A stretch of DNA of 64,000 nt, taken from NCBI GenBank assembly GCA_951213105.1, contig OX578133.1, forward strand, positions 137,559,203 through 137,623,202, written 5' to 3'. Each line of letters starts with the position of its first letter. The first letter of the stretch is position 1. Source of the stretch: Amaurobius ferox (Eukaryota > Arthropoda > Arachnida > Araneae > Amaurobiidae). The notes beneath the pieces were generated by a model. That model saw nothing but the letters and a program-made list of their open reading frames with translations, did not search any database and was not told where the DNA came from. Made by a program: the position numbers and the translations under genes. This document shows, piece by piece, positions 21,470 to 32,694 of the stretch.

Positions 21470-22545
21470 TAATATGATATAGAGATGTAATATGAAACTG
21501 GACATAATTCTAGAAATTCTGCTGCTGTTCATCGGTAAATAAAGGAATAATAACCATTAGGCTCCATTTAGACCAGAACCACTAGGGTACTGGCGTCGTT
21601 ATAACGTTGTTTACAGTTGTGAGAGAAGGCGCTGTGTTTTGTAGCCATGCAAACTTTTTGTAAGGTAATATTAAAAAAATATTTCTATATCTATAAATCA
21701 AACGTATTATCTGTAGTTCATTGGATAGGGATAATATTAAACCGAAATATGGTTGCGTTAGTTATTCGAAAAAATATTTAACGTTAAGATTCATTGAGTT
21801 GTTTGGAAAATGGCGTAGGATGGTAATATGAAACAAAGCGTTCCATATTACAATGTCTTTTTTCCAGGTGTTGCTATGCCAAGAAGTTGTAATGAAAAAA
21901 AGAGGACTGAGACATAAATGTCAGTCAGGGGATATGTTAAATACAATAAAAACAGTCCAGGGAAAATCTAAAACACTAATGAAGCAGCAAAGTGTTTCAA
22001 TGTAGCCGGCAAAATGCAGAAGAATGTTCAACCAGGAATTAGCAAAGGATCAAACAGGTCCATAGATGTGAAGCAAGAAAATCTGCGAAAACGAAAGCAA
22101 AAAGTGTTTTCCAAAAGGACAGCTAGATACCAAGAATCTAGCGATGAGGAGGGAAAAGATGCCTGTCTTCTGGAAGCTCAGACCTGTTGGAGAAGAAGTT
22201 TCTGGAAACGATAATGCAGAGTGCCCTTTGTGGCGAAATATTTAAGAAGTCAAAATCTGGTCGAATGTGTGATGTGATAGGAATAGATCCATGTCTTGTA
22301 TACTGGATGTGAAACTGATATTTTTATTTGCCACTTCTGTTTTTTAATGAGGACGTCACCCCCAATTTAATTTGAGCCTACTCTTCTTAATTTTTGAAGT
22401 CGATTTTATACTTTCATTTTTAAAGTAGCCTATTTTTCTTTTAGTTATAAATAAAAACGTTGTTACAATAATAAAAGGCTATTAATTAAAATAAATAAGG
22501 TTTTTTATGCCTGTTTCGTATTACCACCCCATTTTCAAAGACTCA
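21470..22545 (+). mobile_element. Candidate pogo-like element
   Basis: A GTGGTAATATGA motif at about 21466 is mirrored by the complement of GGTGGTAATACGA near 22512-22530, which looks like short terminal repeats. The interior holds a transposase-like remnant with an upstream acceptor-like TTTTTTCCAG. The exact ends and target duplication are not resolved. Confidence 0.35.
21876..22315 (+). pseudogene. pogo/jerky-type transposase relic
   Basis: Starts ATGCCAAGAAGTTG (MPRSCNEKKR), similar to the MPR-K/R start of pogo-type proteins. After several frame changes it ends with an acidic DEEG stretch and a cysteine pair context ECPLCGEIFKKSKSGRMC, resembling the C-terminal zinc-finger-like tail of some pogo-family transposases. 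The central DDE domain is missing. It is clearly non-functional, and the family call rests on the two ends only. Confidence 0.38.
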
Positions 22546-22602
22546 CATTTTCCAATGTCTTTAACAAAAGTTTTACTCTTTCAGCACAAAGACTAGACTC
22601 TA

Positions 22603-22636
22603 GTAAGTGAAAGAGTGCATTCACTCTTTCACTTAC
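22603..22636. repeat. Perfect 15-bp inverted repeat, 4-nt loop
   Basis: GTAAGTGAAAGAGTG at 22603-22617 is exactly complementary to 22622-22636, with CATT between. Confidence 0.92.
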
Positions 22637-22649
22637 ATGGCAAGCGACA

Positions 22650-24090
22650 TAACTGCTAACACTGCTGATGATTTTTGAAGCATCATTTAGATTTAAAATT
22701 AAACATTTCAGCTACAATGAAAAGTTGTTCATATCACCACCTTCTCAGTTATTTCATTAAATCATTACTTAACTTTAACAACTTATTTTAAAGAGGGAAT
22801 ATTTCTGGTCAGGCATCTATACCCGAGATTATCATAGACAATCAACAATTCGATCAAAGATAGATTTTGTTCACAGAATGCAAATTGATGCAAAATTCTT
22901 TAAGTACATTACTTTAAGTATGCAAAGTGTTTTTAAGTACTTATATAGAGTGTAGATTATATCAGATTTTATTCTCTGCTTCCTTGAAAAGATATATGAT
23001 TTAGTAATGAGGTGTGTAATTTTCACTTTATTCTCACTTCACTCATTATGCTTGTCACTACAATTGTCCATAATGTTCATAGATAATTTGTTATTTTATT
23101 ATTTTATTGTCCCCTTCTTATTTCATTTATTTTATTTTACTGATAACATCCTATTTCTCCATAATATTTTATTATTCACATTTTATTTTATTTAATTCGT
23201 TACTATTTTATTATTCGTTTATACAACTGTTTTGTTCACGATTTTCTTACACTTTTCTTATTATGTTATTCTTATTTCTGTAAATATGTAGATTTTTCAA
23301 AATTTTTATTAACTGGATTCGATTTCTCCGTGGCAAACCTTAAGGATTCAAACCTTCTGTTATTGCATTTTCGAAAGTTTAAAACTAATCGTAAAAAATG
23401 TCCTTTAATGGACATTACTGCCATGTCTATGATTTGTACTGGTACGCAACTAGTACGTGATATAGAGATGTAGTATAATATAAAAATGTAATGTAATTTA
23501 AAAACACTTTGATACAGAAATATATGCTTTTAACATCATTAAATATATACGTGAAAAACCTGAGTGAAGGAGGCGTTTTCTAATCTGAAATTGCACTTCC
23601 ATTACATTAAGCCAGTTAAGCACGAAACCGATTTATGGATGCCGTTATCTGCAATAGAAGTTCAATCCTGGCATTAGTGGCGGTTCTATGTTAAAACTAT
23701 TAAATCAAAATATTTTCCTCTATAAAAGGATAACATTCCCTAATGTTCCTTTTTACTTTCTTTATAATACATGATAAACATAAGAGTGCGATGGGATCGA
23801 AGAATCGAATGTAGGATTTTCATAGATTTAGACTTTTTGCTCAGTCTTGAATCTGAATGAGCCGTTTTAAGCAATTTCTCAATCACGTTATGTAGGGCAC
23901 GATATATTTTGAATAAGAAATATGTGAAGAAGGCTTCATATAGTGACAAATGGTGTGTACACTTCCATTTTGACGGAACAATTAAGACATTCTATTCTCT
24001 TTTACATACTTTTGCATAACATCGTGCAGTCATTCGAACTTCCAGAAAAATCGGAAGTGGTATATCCAGAACCGTAAACATTACCTAATC
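22650..24090. other. AT-rich DNA, no gene recognised
   Basis: T-rich low-complexity sequence (23020-23230) accounts for the hydrophobic ORF at 23007-23195. No repeat or RNA gene was recognised in the remainder. Confidence 0.4.
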
Positions 24091-24124
24091 TATACTTTTA
24101 GTGACCCCCCCCACCACCACCACT

Positions 24125-24485
24125 CACTCTGGAATTCGATGATAAATGCATATCAGTCGTCATCTAAGCTTTATCTATAGCTAATACTAAAATATAGATG
24201 TTTTAAGGACATCAGTTTAACCAGCAGTAAAAAAAATCCGAAAGTGAAACACTTTAGTAACCTCCTCCTACACACGCACACCTTATCCACAGTTTGATAT
24301 TTAATTCATATCAGTTATCATCTAAGCTCTATCTATGTATAGCCAATCTTGATAAATAGATGTTTCAAGGAAAAATGTTGAGCCGGAGATGGAAACAAAA
24401 CTAGAAGTGGAAATATTTAATGAACCTCCTCCAGAATTTTATACTGAACTGTATTAGTCATCATCTAATCTCTATCTATATTAGA
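24125..24485. repeat. Tandem repeat, about 150-160 bp x 2.5
   Basis: Units share ATATCAGTCGTCATCTAAGC, TCTATCTATAGCTAAT, AATAGATGTTTTAAGGA and an AACCTCCTCC end. The CATATCAGT-type block recurs near 24149, 24307 and 24450. Confidence 0.7.
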
Positions 24486-24489
24486 TACT

Positions 24490-25130
24490 GTGAACTAGAA
24501 GCCTGAAATAAATTTTGTAATAAAAGTATGTAAAAATGTTTGCCACCAACAAATTGACATTCAAATTACATTTTCTGCAATTAATTCAATTAATATTAAC
24601 AGAAGGGATGTGTTCATTTGCATAAAGTTCAAACTCAGGAAAGCACATCAAATTTTGTAGCATTTAGTTTTTCAACAACAAAAAAAGTTCTAAAGCATAA
24701 GTCTCAATAAATCATATCATTCTATAATACTTCCTTTTTTAGGTTACTTTTAGTTTCGATTTATATAAAATCGATGTATAAGACACTAATAACACTAATA
24801 ACCTTTCTCGAGATGCTGCGTGGTTTTCGAAATTGTTAAAGTTGTAAAAAAAGTAATTGTCCTCACAATAATGGCAATGGCATTCTTAATTAAATTTTTA
24901 CAATACATATATATATATATATATATATAAGAATTGTAATTTCCTTGTTAAATACCAGAGATTGATAATTTATTGAAAATGGTCTGCAGAGCAAATTTGA
25001 AATCAAAATTGACTCGACGACTAGCTTGAGAAAATTATAAATAAAACAGGTACTAAATACCTATAAAATACCCCTCTTTCCCATATATTAGATAAGTAAT
25101 TGAAAAAAGAGTTACAGGTGGTGATAGATT

Positions 25131-25172
<42 letters not shown>

Positions 25173-26560
25173 TATACAAATGAAATCAATAAAAAGGATC
25201 AAATTCAATGGAGAGGAAACCAAATGCAATGCATATAATGGCAGAGGAGGATTGCGACTCCTCATTACCGTTTAAAGCTGCTTTTTCAGCCCGGGCAACG
25301 CTCAAGGAACCAATGCATTGTAAAGGTTGATCCCCCATACGTGCCTAGTTAGAAGCACCCGCACAAGGAGAAACAGACCACCGAGAATGGAAGTCAAGAA
25401 ACGCACAAATGAAGAATCATGAAATTTTCCTCTTATATAAGTAACGATGCGCATGTGCAAGTCTTCAAGTGATATGCAGAAACTACCCCAATTCAGTAAA
25501 ATCCCTTTTGAATGAATTTGCTTCATTTTTATCGTTGAAAAATGAATTATAATATTTCTTCAGGAAATAAACTGGGTAATTCTTTCTTATAGCCTCTAAA
25601 ATTCTTCCCTTGTTACTGGATATGTAATCCTTTGCTAAAGTGTTACAAATTTGGTTTCTCTTGAAATGTCCTAAAAGTATATTTCTAAAAATAAATCTAG
25701 AAAGGTTCGTTTTCCAATTGATGATATGGTTAATTTTTATTCCATAACTTGTTCTTTTGTCGTGTAGACACGTATAAATTCCATTCTTCGTATTGTACCA
25801 TATAAATATTTTAATCTTGGCACGCTAAAACTCTAAATGATAACAGTTACTCTAAATAAATGGTTCCTATTTTTCACAAGAGATTAAATTGAACATTTTT
25901 TTAAATATATTCATACATTCTATAGAAGCACTAGACCTGTAAAGTGTAAGTATAGGCTTCGACATTTTAAAATCCATATCTAGGAGAATTTACTGTTTAT
26001 GGAGTAATCCATCATTTTTTACAGACAATAAATTCCACAATGGATTACTTGTCACAAGGAAAATAATAAGAGTAGTTTTAAAGTTTAGATGAAAAAAATA
26101 GCGATAAAGTCGGTACATGTATGAATTAAAATCGGAACAGATTATATATTGAGCATCATAAAGACCATTAGGTAGTGAGAACATAAGCAGATTTTTACAA
26201 TTAAATTATTAATATTAAGTTATAGTGCAAGAAAATCTTCAGTTTTTGAAGAATTTTAATTTCTATATATTTTGCCAATAATCTGTGTAACGTGACAAAA
26301 TAAACTGGCAAGTATCTAGATTTTAATGAGTCGGAGAAGACTTTCCGTCAGCCCTTGTTCTAGATGAGAAGTTTAAAATGGAATTATGTTTTCGTCTTTC
26401 TAATTTTGTTAATTTTTACTTATCTTTTGCATGAATTGCATTGCTTATTTAATTGCCGTAAGCAAACGCTAAAATAATGGTTGGCTGCCTAATAGATTTA
26501 TGTCAATTTCTTTTTAATTAGCAGTTGTCTTTTTAAATAAATGGATTGGTTGTTTTTCTA
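24490..26560. other. AT-rich DNA with TA microsatellites, no gene recognised
   Basis: Contains (TA)n tracts at about 24907-24929 and 25133-25165. The remaining ORFs (25053-25526, 25990-26184) look like AT-biased chance frames. Confidence 0.4.
25133..25165. repeat. (TA)n microsatellite
   Basis: Alternating T and A for about 33 bases. Confidence 0.95.
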
Positions 26561-26579
26561 TCAAGAAGCAGTTCTCTAG

Positions 26580-27350
26580 TGATCGGCCCCCTCATGCAAA
26601 TCCTTAAGTCTCAATGCATATGCAAAAGAAAACTTACTCTGAGAAACCAAGGTATATCAATAAACACCAAGGCCCCCAGTATCCTATCAAACATATAATG
26701 AAGGAAAAAATTTAAAGTATTATATCATTATTAAATTTAAAATAAAATGCATAAGTACTTATAGCATCTGAAAAATAGTTAAGTATTGTCGACAATATTG
26801 TAACAACAACATTTCACATCAAGTAGAAATTTATATACAACACAACTTCAATGCTTAAGTATCAGCATTCAAAAATTGAAATTTTAGTTTAAATTTAATT
26901 ATAAGTATCCAAAATTTAAGTATAAGCACATTATCATATTAAACAAGTCAACTTTAAAAGATTAAGATTTTGTATAAGCATAGAATTTAAGTTTACTTTA
27001 AATTTGAGTATAAACACTATAATTCAAAAAGCTTAAAAAAATTTAGTCTATTAACACAATATAAGTATACATAATTAATACTATTAGACTGCATTGATAT
27101 ACCAAATATTTAAAAATACATGATGCAAGTAATTAGATAATAAAATTCCTTTATCAAAACTTTCAACACATACTTTTTACCAAGTTGAAAAATACAAAAT
27201 TTTATACACATAAGCTATTATTTAGCATCATGCGGGTCATGGAAAATGGATGTATATACAAAGGTGTAAAGTGAAAAAGATTCAATATCACAAAAATTTA
27301 TACTCAAGATATACTATCTTATATCAATGAGGTTTAAGATAAACAATAAT
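26580..27350. other. AT-rich region 3' of the Copia element
   Basis: Contains repeated AAGTATAAGCAC and TTTAAGTATAAGCA-like phrases (26820-27060), which suggest a decayed short repeat. It is located where the 3' LTR should be but shows no visible similarity to the 5' LTR. Confidence 0.4.
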
Positions 27351-27454
27351 GTATATATATGACATCCTTTTTTAAAAAAAATTCCCAAGTTGTAAATTCA
27401 ATTTAGTATTTAAAATTTCTTTAGACTAAACATTTAATCTCAAAAAGTTTTGAT

Positions 27455-28495
27455 TTAGTTTTTAAAAATTTTATTACAAAATTTAAGTATTATTTCCTTA
27501 GTCATTGGTTTAGTAAAGTGATCTGCTTAGTTATCTTTACTATTTACTAATTTAACATTAAAAGATTCATTGACTATTAAATTTCTTAGGAAATGATATC
27601 TAACATCAATATGCTTAGTTCTATTGTTTTCAATTGGAGAGTTAGAAAAATTAATGGCTGCTTGGTTGTCGCTAAAAATAACACTGTTACTTTTATTAAA
27701 ATTTAACCCAAGTAAATGACATTCTTCAATTATGTTTTGTACCCATACCATTTCCTTAGCGGCTTCAGTTAGTGATACGTATTCAGCTTCCATGGTTGAT
27801 AAGCTGACACACTTATGTTTAAAGGTACGCCAAGAAATAGGTACATTGTCAATAAAGAGTATCATGCCTCCAAGTGAAACACGGTCATCTCTGTTTGCAG
27901 CAAAGTCAGAATCTGAATAACCATTCAATTTTAACTCCTGAATGTTAGATAAATTCAACATATAGTTTTTAGTCTTTTCAACATATCCTAAAAGTCTTAA
28001 CAATGCATCCCAATGCTTAATTCCAGGGTTTTCTTGAAATTGAGATAATATATTGATGGCGTAACAAATATCAGGTCTAGTCCTACTAGATATAAAAGCC
28101 AAACACCCAATTAAGCTCCTGTAAGGAAAACTTTGCATTTGCTTTATTTCTTCACTTGTCTTTGGACAATCTATTTTACTTAGAATATTCCCTTTAGAAA
28201 TGGGAAGTGAAGTAACTGGATATTTATACTGTTGAAACATTTGACATACTTTATCTATATACTGACTTTGATGTATAAAAAATTTATTGTCACACTCTTT
28301 AAATTCCACGCCTAAAAGTTTTCTAATTTTTCCTAATACCTTGATATCAAATTCTATGCTAAGTAATGAAACAATGTGGTCTATGTCCCTTTGATATTTT
28401 GAGAAGAGAATTATGTCATCCACATAGACTAGCATAAGAACTTTGCTATTGTAAATATATGCACAATTACACCATTGAAGTTTTAAAAAATTTAA
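27455..28495 (-). pseudogene. Copia pol, RT C-terminal half and RNase H
   Basis: Begins directly after the in-frame stop at 28496-28498 and stays in the same frame. It contains the RT active site YVDDIILFSK (just after position 28435), a long connection, and RNase H with the Copia pattern: GYSDSDFA, then SLSTMEAEYVSLTEAAKE, then DNQAAINF and RTKHIDVRYHFLR. A second in-frame stop lies at 27527-27529. Beyond it the same frame continues with ADHFTKPMTKE, the usual Copia C-terminal block (normally preceded by a residue before AD), to a natural stop at 27455-27457. Both stops look like simple point changes rather than ends of genes. Without them the catalytic residues would be intact. The piece starting at the internal Met (28433-28435) is not a separate gene. 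Confidence 0.92.
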
Positions 28496-30155
28496 TTATT
28501 TTAATTTGGTGTCAAGTTCATTAAACCATTCTCTTCCACTTTGATGAAGACCGTAAATGGCTTTCTTCAACAAACAAACATAATCAGGCTGTTCCTGATT
28601 GACATAACCTTGAGGCTGTTTCATATATACCTTTTGACTCAATTTAGCATAGAGATAGGCAGATTTGATATCTAATTGGAAATGCATCCAGCCAAGCATG
28701 CATACGAAAATTGAGAAGAATGCTCTAATTAAGTTGAAGTTAACAACAGGGCTAAAAACTTCATCGTATGATTCTCCCTTTTTCTGACCATACCCCTGGG
28801 CTACCAAACGAGCTTTAAACCTCTTGATTTTCCCTTTCTCGTCTTTCTTAATAGTGTAGACCCATCTATTGCCTATATGCTTTTGTGAGGTGGATGCAGG
28901 AACTAGTTCCCAGACACCCCTCTCTTGCATTACGGCCATTTCTTCATCCATAGCATTACACCATTTTTCGGACTGGGAAGATTTAATAGCAGCGTTGTAC
29001 CCTTTTGGTATATTTATTTCAATATTGCTTGCTTCTGATCTGCCTCTGACCCTTTTAAGACCTTTATTTTCCCGAAAATTAAACAGTTGCTGATCAAATT
29101 GTATATTCCTTTTATCACAATATTTCTTAACATCATTGTGTGACCTCAGCCTTTTATTATCTCCTTGAGCGTAATAATACACATCGGTTCTACTCCCATC
29201 GGGTCTTGGAACCGTCTTTCGCTGCCAAGCAATATCCGAGCAAGGAGTCATACTGGAGTCAGCAGGAGAGTCCGTTTCCTCACTGGATTCAGACGGAACG
29301 TCACCAGTGTCTTCACTCTCTCCTGCCCCCCCATCAGACTGCTCTCTCGGATATTCCCCGTCTGAGTATTCTGAAAGGTTATCTCTTGATATCCCTGAGG
29401 AGATATTTCTGGGACAAATTGGGTCCAGGATGCCTTCCACTACATCACCCTCATCAAACCTCACATTGCAGGTCTCAATTGTTCGTTTCTCCCCTGACAA
29501 GAATATCCTATAGCCCTTAGTTTTAGTAGCATAGCCTACCATCACCCCTTCTGTAGCTTTCATGTCTAACTTCTTTCTGAGCTGACTGGGTTTGCCTACA
29601 TATGCTCTACAACCAAAGGTTCTAAGATGTTTGACTGAAGGTTTTCTACCACTGTAGAGTTCATGTGGTGTTTTAGTATTAAATTTGTGACATATTCGAT
29701 TTTTAGTGTATGCAAAACACAATATAGCTTCCGCCCAGAATCTGTCATGTAATTTGCTGTCGTTCAACATGGCTCTAACACAGTCAAATGCGGTTAAGTT
29801 GAATCGCTCTGATACTCCATTTTGCTGTGGGGTATATGTGTTAGTCCTCTCAGCCTTAATACCGATATCCTTCAGGTAATTTTTGAACTTATCATGGCAG
29901 AATTCCATCCCATTATCCGTCCGGATACATGGAATTTTAGTACCTAACTGCCTTTCTTCTCTGGCCTGAAACTCTTTAAAATGTGAAAATACTTCTGACT
30001 TCTGTTTCATGAGGTAAACAAAAACTTTTCTACTATAATCATCTGTTATAGTTAAGACATACTTGTTCCCACCATATGAGGCTGTGGGTAAGGGACCACA
30101 CACATCCATGTGTAACAATTGCAATGGTTTAGTGGACCTTATCCTACCGGTGGGT
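28496..30155 (-). pseudogene. Copia pol, integrase core and RT N-terminal half
   Basis: Opens in the frame reading KPTGRIRSTKPLQLLHMDVC, so the true frame extends upstream of the apparent start at 30124. The integrase core shows D in MDVCGP, D in RTDNGMEF and E in NGVSERFN, the D-D-E triad. A hydrophilic linker rich in S, E and D follows (about residues 240-300), then the RT start with WVYTIKKDEKGKIKRFKARL, VAQGYGQKKGESYDEVFSPV and DIKSAYLYAKLSQKVYMKQP. The frame ends at a TAA (28496-28498) within the RT palm, 21 codons before YVDD. At its 5' side it is out of frame with gag-protease because of a frameshift at about 30155. Confidence 0.92.
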
Positions 30156-31790
30156 TTATGATACTCTCCTAGACTTAGCCAATTTACACGATTTACAATT
30201 TAACTTTTTGTATTTAAGCCTAGGAAGTCCGTTTACGGCAGAAACTTTGCTGGTTTGGAGAAGATATTCACCGTTTATGTGGCAATATCGTTTATGCCAA
30301 AGACAGTTTGTACTATTAAGTTCAGTTACTGAACTGCTAGGCTTAGATATTGAACTATTCACATTTTTATTCTGCTTAGTTTTTGTTTTGTCAGATTTAA
30401 ATTTAGTTTCTTTAAGATTAGGTGCTATTTTTACTTTGTCTATTTTTCTGGAAGCACTAGGATCCCTATCCTTGGATTTCTTATCCTTTTTGTGTTTCTT
30501 GTCTCCATGTCGATCCCTATCTTTAGATTGACGGTTTTCTACGTTATGTTGTTCCTGGGTACTATACTTAGGTTTTAAAAAATATAACCCATCCTTTCTT
30601 TTTGCATAAAAGAATTTCTCCCCTTTAGGTGTAAAAAACCATAGAACCCCATTAGCTCCATTAAAACTAAAATTTTGTTCCTCAAGAACAGATGCAGCTA
30701 ATAAATTTCTCCTAAGTTTAGGAGAATACATAACATTTTCCAATTTGATAATACTTTGCTTATCCTTAAATTGGACATACATTTCCACCGTCCCGATAGC
30801 CTCAACTGGACTTTCGACATCCCCTACTGCTAGCGACATTGAAGTGCCTTTGCACTCATTAAATTTTGAAAATAACTTAATGTTATTACAGAAATGTCGC
30901 GTAGCAGCAGTGTCTACTACCCAGCTGAGTCTATCGCTAGGATCGATTACAGTATTAGCCTCAATCTGTGGAGACCCAAGAAATTCCACAATACTAGATC
31001 CATTATTTCTACTGCAATTAGATTTAGTATGACCTAGTTTGTTACACTTAAAACACTTAATTTTACTTTTAGAAATATTTACATTATGACTAGAAGTATT
31101 TACATTAGACACATTATGAGATACATTTGGAAGTTTAGACACTTTTACTCTATTTACAAATTTCTTAGAAGTAAAATATGCAGAATTTGAACTCACAGTT
31201 TTGGAAAAGTCACTTGCTTGCTGCCTCAGCCGGCTCTCCTCCGCTGCTAGCTCTGCTTGTATTTTGCTGAGCTTGAAGTCCGAGTCATTCCATCGATATA
31301 TAAGTTGAACGATACCTCGGAATTCTTCCGGAAGGTACCGAATCGACTGGAATGCTACATATAGGTCTTCAATGGGGTGTTTCGCGTCTTTAAGCCTCGT
31401 CACGGCCTTCCGCAGTCTTGAGCAAAAAATGTCAACAGGCTCGTCTGGCTCCGGCCGGATGTCGAAGAACTCATCTAGTAATCTAACCAGGTTGGCTCGG
31501 GTAGGCGCTTGAAAATGTTCTTTCAAGGTATTCCATACTTGACTAGGTTCGTCGGTGACGTTTATCAACTCCTTGTATTCCGAGGATAAACTTTGATAAA
31601 TGATGGCGAGCGCTCGGTCTTTCCGGCGATAAAAATCATCGTAGTCGCGGCGACTTGCATCTTCCTCGATAGGCTTAGCACTTCCATCTACGTGTCCGAA
31701 ACATCCTTCTCCCTTGAGGACGAATGAGATGTCGGTACGCCAGGTGACGTAGTTGTCCCGCGTCAGCAACTCCGTTCTACTTGCCTCCAT
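30156..31790 (-). pseudogene. Copia gag, protease and integrase zinc-binding region
   Basis: The start is the ATG at 31788-31790 (MEASRTELLTRDNYVTWRTD); the frame is open further upstream only through alternative codons and leader sequence. Gag of the UBN2/Copia type is followed by a CCHC knuckle, CFKCNKLGHTKSNC, at about residues 246-259 from this Met. The protease segment reads WVVDTAATRHFCNN at about residue 290. The catalytic motif is DTA rather than the usual DSG/DTG, a likely damaging change. A lysine-rich region and the integrase H-H-C-C zinc site (WHKRYCHIN, then CKSCK) close the frame. It ends with a premature stop at 30156-30158 caused by an indel just upstream of KPTGRIRS. Confidence 0.92.
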
Positions 31791-31966
31791 GGCCACTCGT
31801 AGTTTTGAAGAAGCAGAAGCAAAAGTTCTTGTACACTGTTTACGTTTACACTGTTGCGTTTCGTTGTTCACACGAACTTCAAAATGGTGCCAGGTGCGGC
31901 CCCCATCTGAACACTGGAACGATTTCTTTAAAGATACTTGCACTTATGACTCTATTGGGCGTTGAA

Positions 31967-31979
31967 CTGGCCCATAACC
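31967..31979 (-). other. Copia primer-binding site (half-tRNA-iMet type)
   Basis: The minus strand reads GGTTATGGGCCAG five bases inside the LTR. Drosophila copia-type elements use GGTTATGGGCCCAG, complementary to the anticodon arm of initiator tRNA-Met, as the primer site. Here one C is missing, which may reflect decay or lineage difference. Confidence 0.85.
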
Positions 31980-32567
31980 GTTTCTGTTGGAAAATTTAAA
32001 ATTTGAAGATAGCAAAGCACGCACTGTCAGAGTCAATAAGTGTTGGCTGGGTCATGAAAGTACACAAGTCCAGTTTTAAAGAAAAACTTCGTTCACTTTA
32101 TTTGGTGAAAAACACAACTCGGCATATTACACGTACCTGGTAATTTTCCATGCCGTAAAACATCAAAAATATACTATGTACAAAAGATTTTTAGTTGTAA
32201 ATGACTAGACAGAGATTCCTTGAAGCATCTGGTAGTAAGTTACTATACTACCTCTATCACTTGCGTGTATTTCAGCCACCATCACTTGGCAAAGGGAAAC
32301 CAAAGGATAGAACATCAGGAAAATATTTAAAGCGGCTTCCGAACGTTTGTAAGTAAATTTAACGTTCAATACATGCTGGTCCAAACTGACCACATCTGCA
32401 TCCGTTTCGACTATTCACCGTCGTCAAACGATATTCCGCAGTACTTCAGTCAAAAACATTTCTGTCTGCCTGCATCAGACCATCAGTGTCTATCTCGTCT
32501 GACTTCTTCAGACGTCTGATCTCGATCGACCCTTTCGACCTTCTCATTTGCTTCAAGAAACCTCTGC

Positions 32568-32578
32568 CCTATATATCC
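32568..32578 (-). promoter_or_regulatory. TATA box of the Copia LTR
   Basis: The minus strand reads CGGATATATAGGGC, a clear TATA box in the GC-richer LTR, giving transcription towards gag. Confidence 0.7.
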
Positions 32579-32610
32579 GAGAATGGACAGTTCCGGAAAC
32601 GCCCCCGGAT

Positions 32611-32650
32611 ATGCAAATCAGATGCGTACGCATTGAGAACTGATTTGCAT
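32611..32650. promoter_or_regulatory. Symmetrical octamer/palindrome element in the LTR
   Basis: ATGCAAATCAG (32611-32621) and its exact complement CTGATTTGCAT (32640-32650) flank a perfect 12-bp palindrome ATGCGTACGCAT (32622-32633). ATGCAAAT is the classical POU/octamer site. The block lies just upstream of the TATA box on the transcribed strand, as an enhancer would. Confidence 0.8.
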
Positions 32651-32694
32651 GAAACCTCATGTTGAAAAACGTCACGGTTCACGCCGGTGAACGG

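Larger units (their letters stand above)
27350..32690 (-). mobile_element. Ty1/copia LTR retrotransposon
   Basis: Ordered on the minus strand: 5' LTR (about 32690 to 31985), primer-binding site (31979-31967), gag with zinc knuckle, protease, integrase, RT, RNase H, ending at 27455. Integrase lying before RT is diagnostic of Ty1/copia. A possible polypurine tract (AAAAAAGGA, complement of 27365-27373) follows pol, but I found no second LTR resembling the first. The AT-rich region 26700-27350 does not match it, so the 3' end is probably deleted or replaced. Three lesions break gag-pol, listed separately. The codons are well preserved apart from these, so the insertion is younger than most elements here. 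Confidence 0.93.
31985..32690 (-). repeat. 5' LTR of the Copia element
   Basis: On the minus strand the LTR ends TTTTCCAACA (last base 31985), five bases before the primer site. The upstream edge is uncertain, near 32650-32690. It is clearly GC-richer than the surroundings and contains a minus-strand TATA box and the symmetrical octamer element. Poly(A) position was not resolved. Confidence 0.75.

Noticed and set aside
28869..29520. Plus-strand ORFs inside the Copia region (also 30208-31032, 31753-31999)
   Set aside because: They are antisense shadows of the minus-strand gag-pol, which carries all the recognisable motifs.
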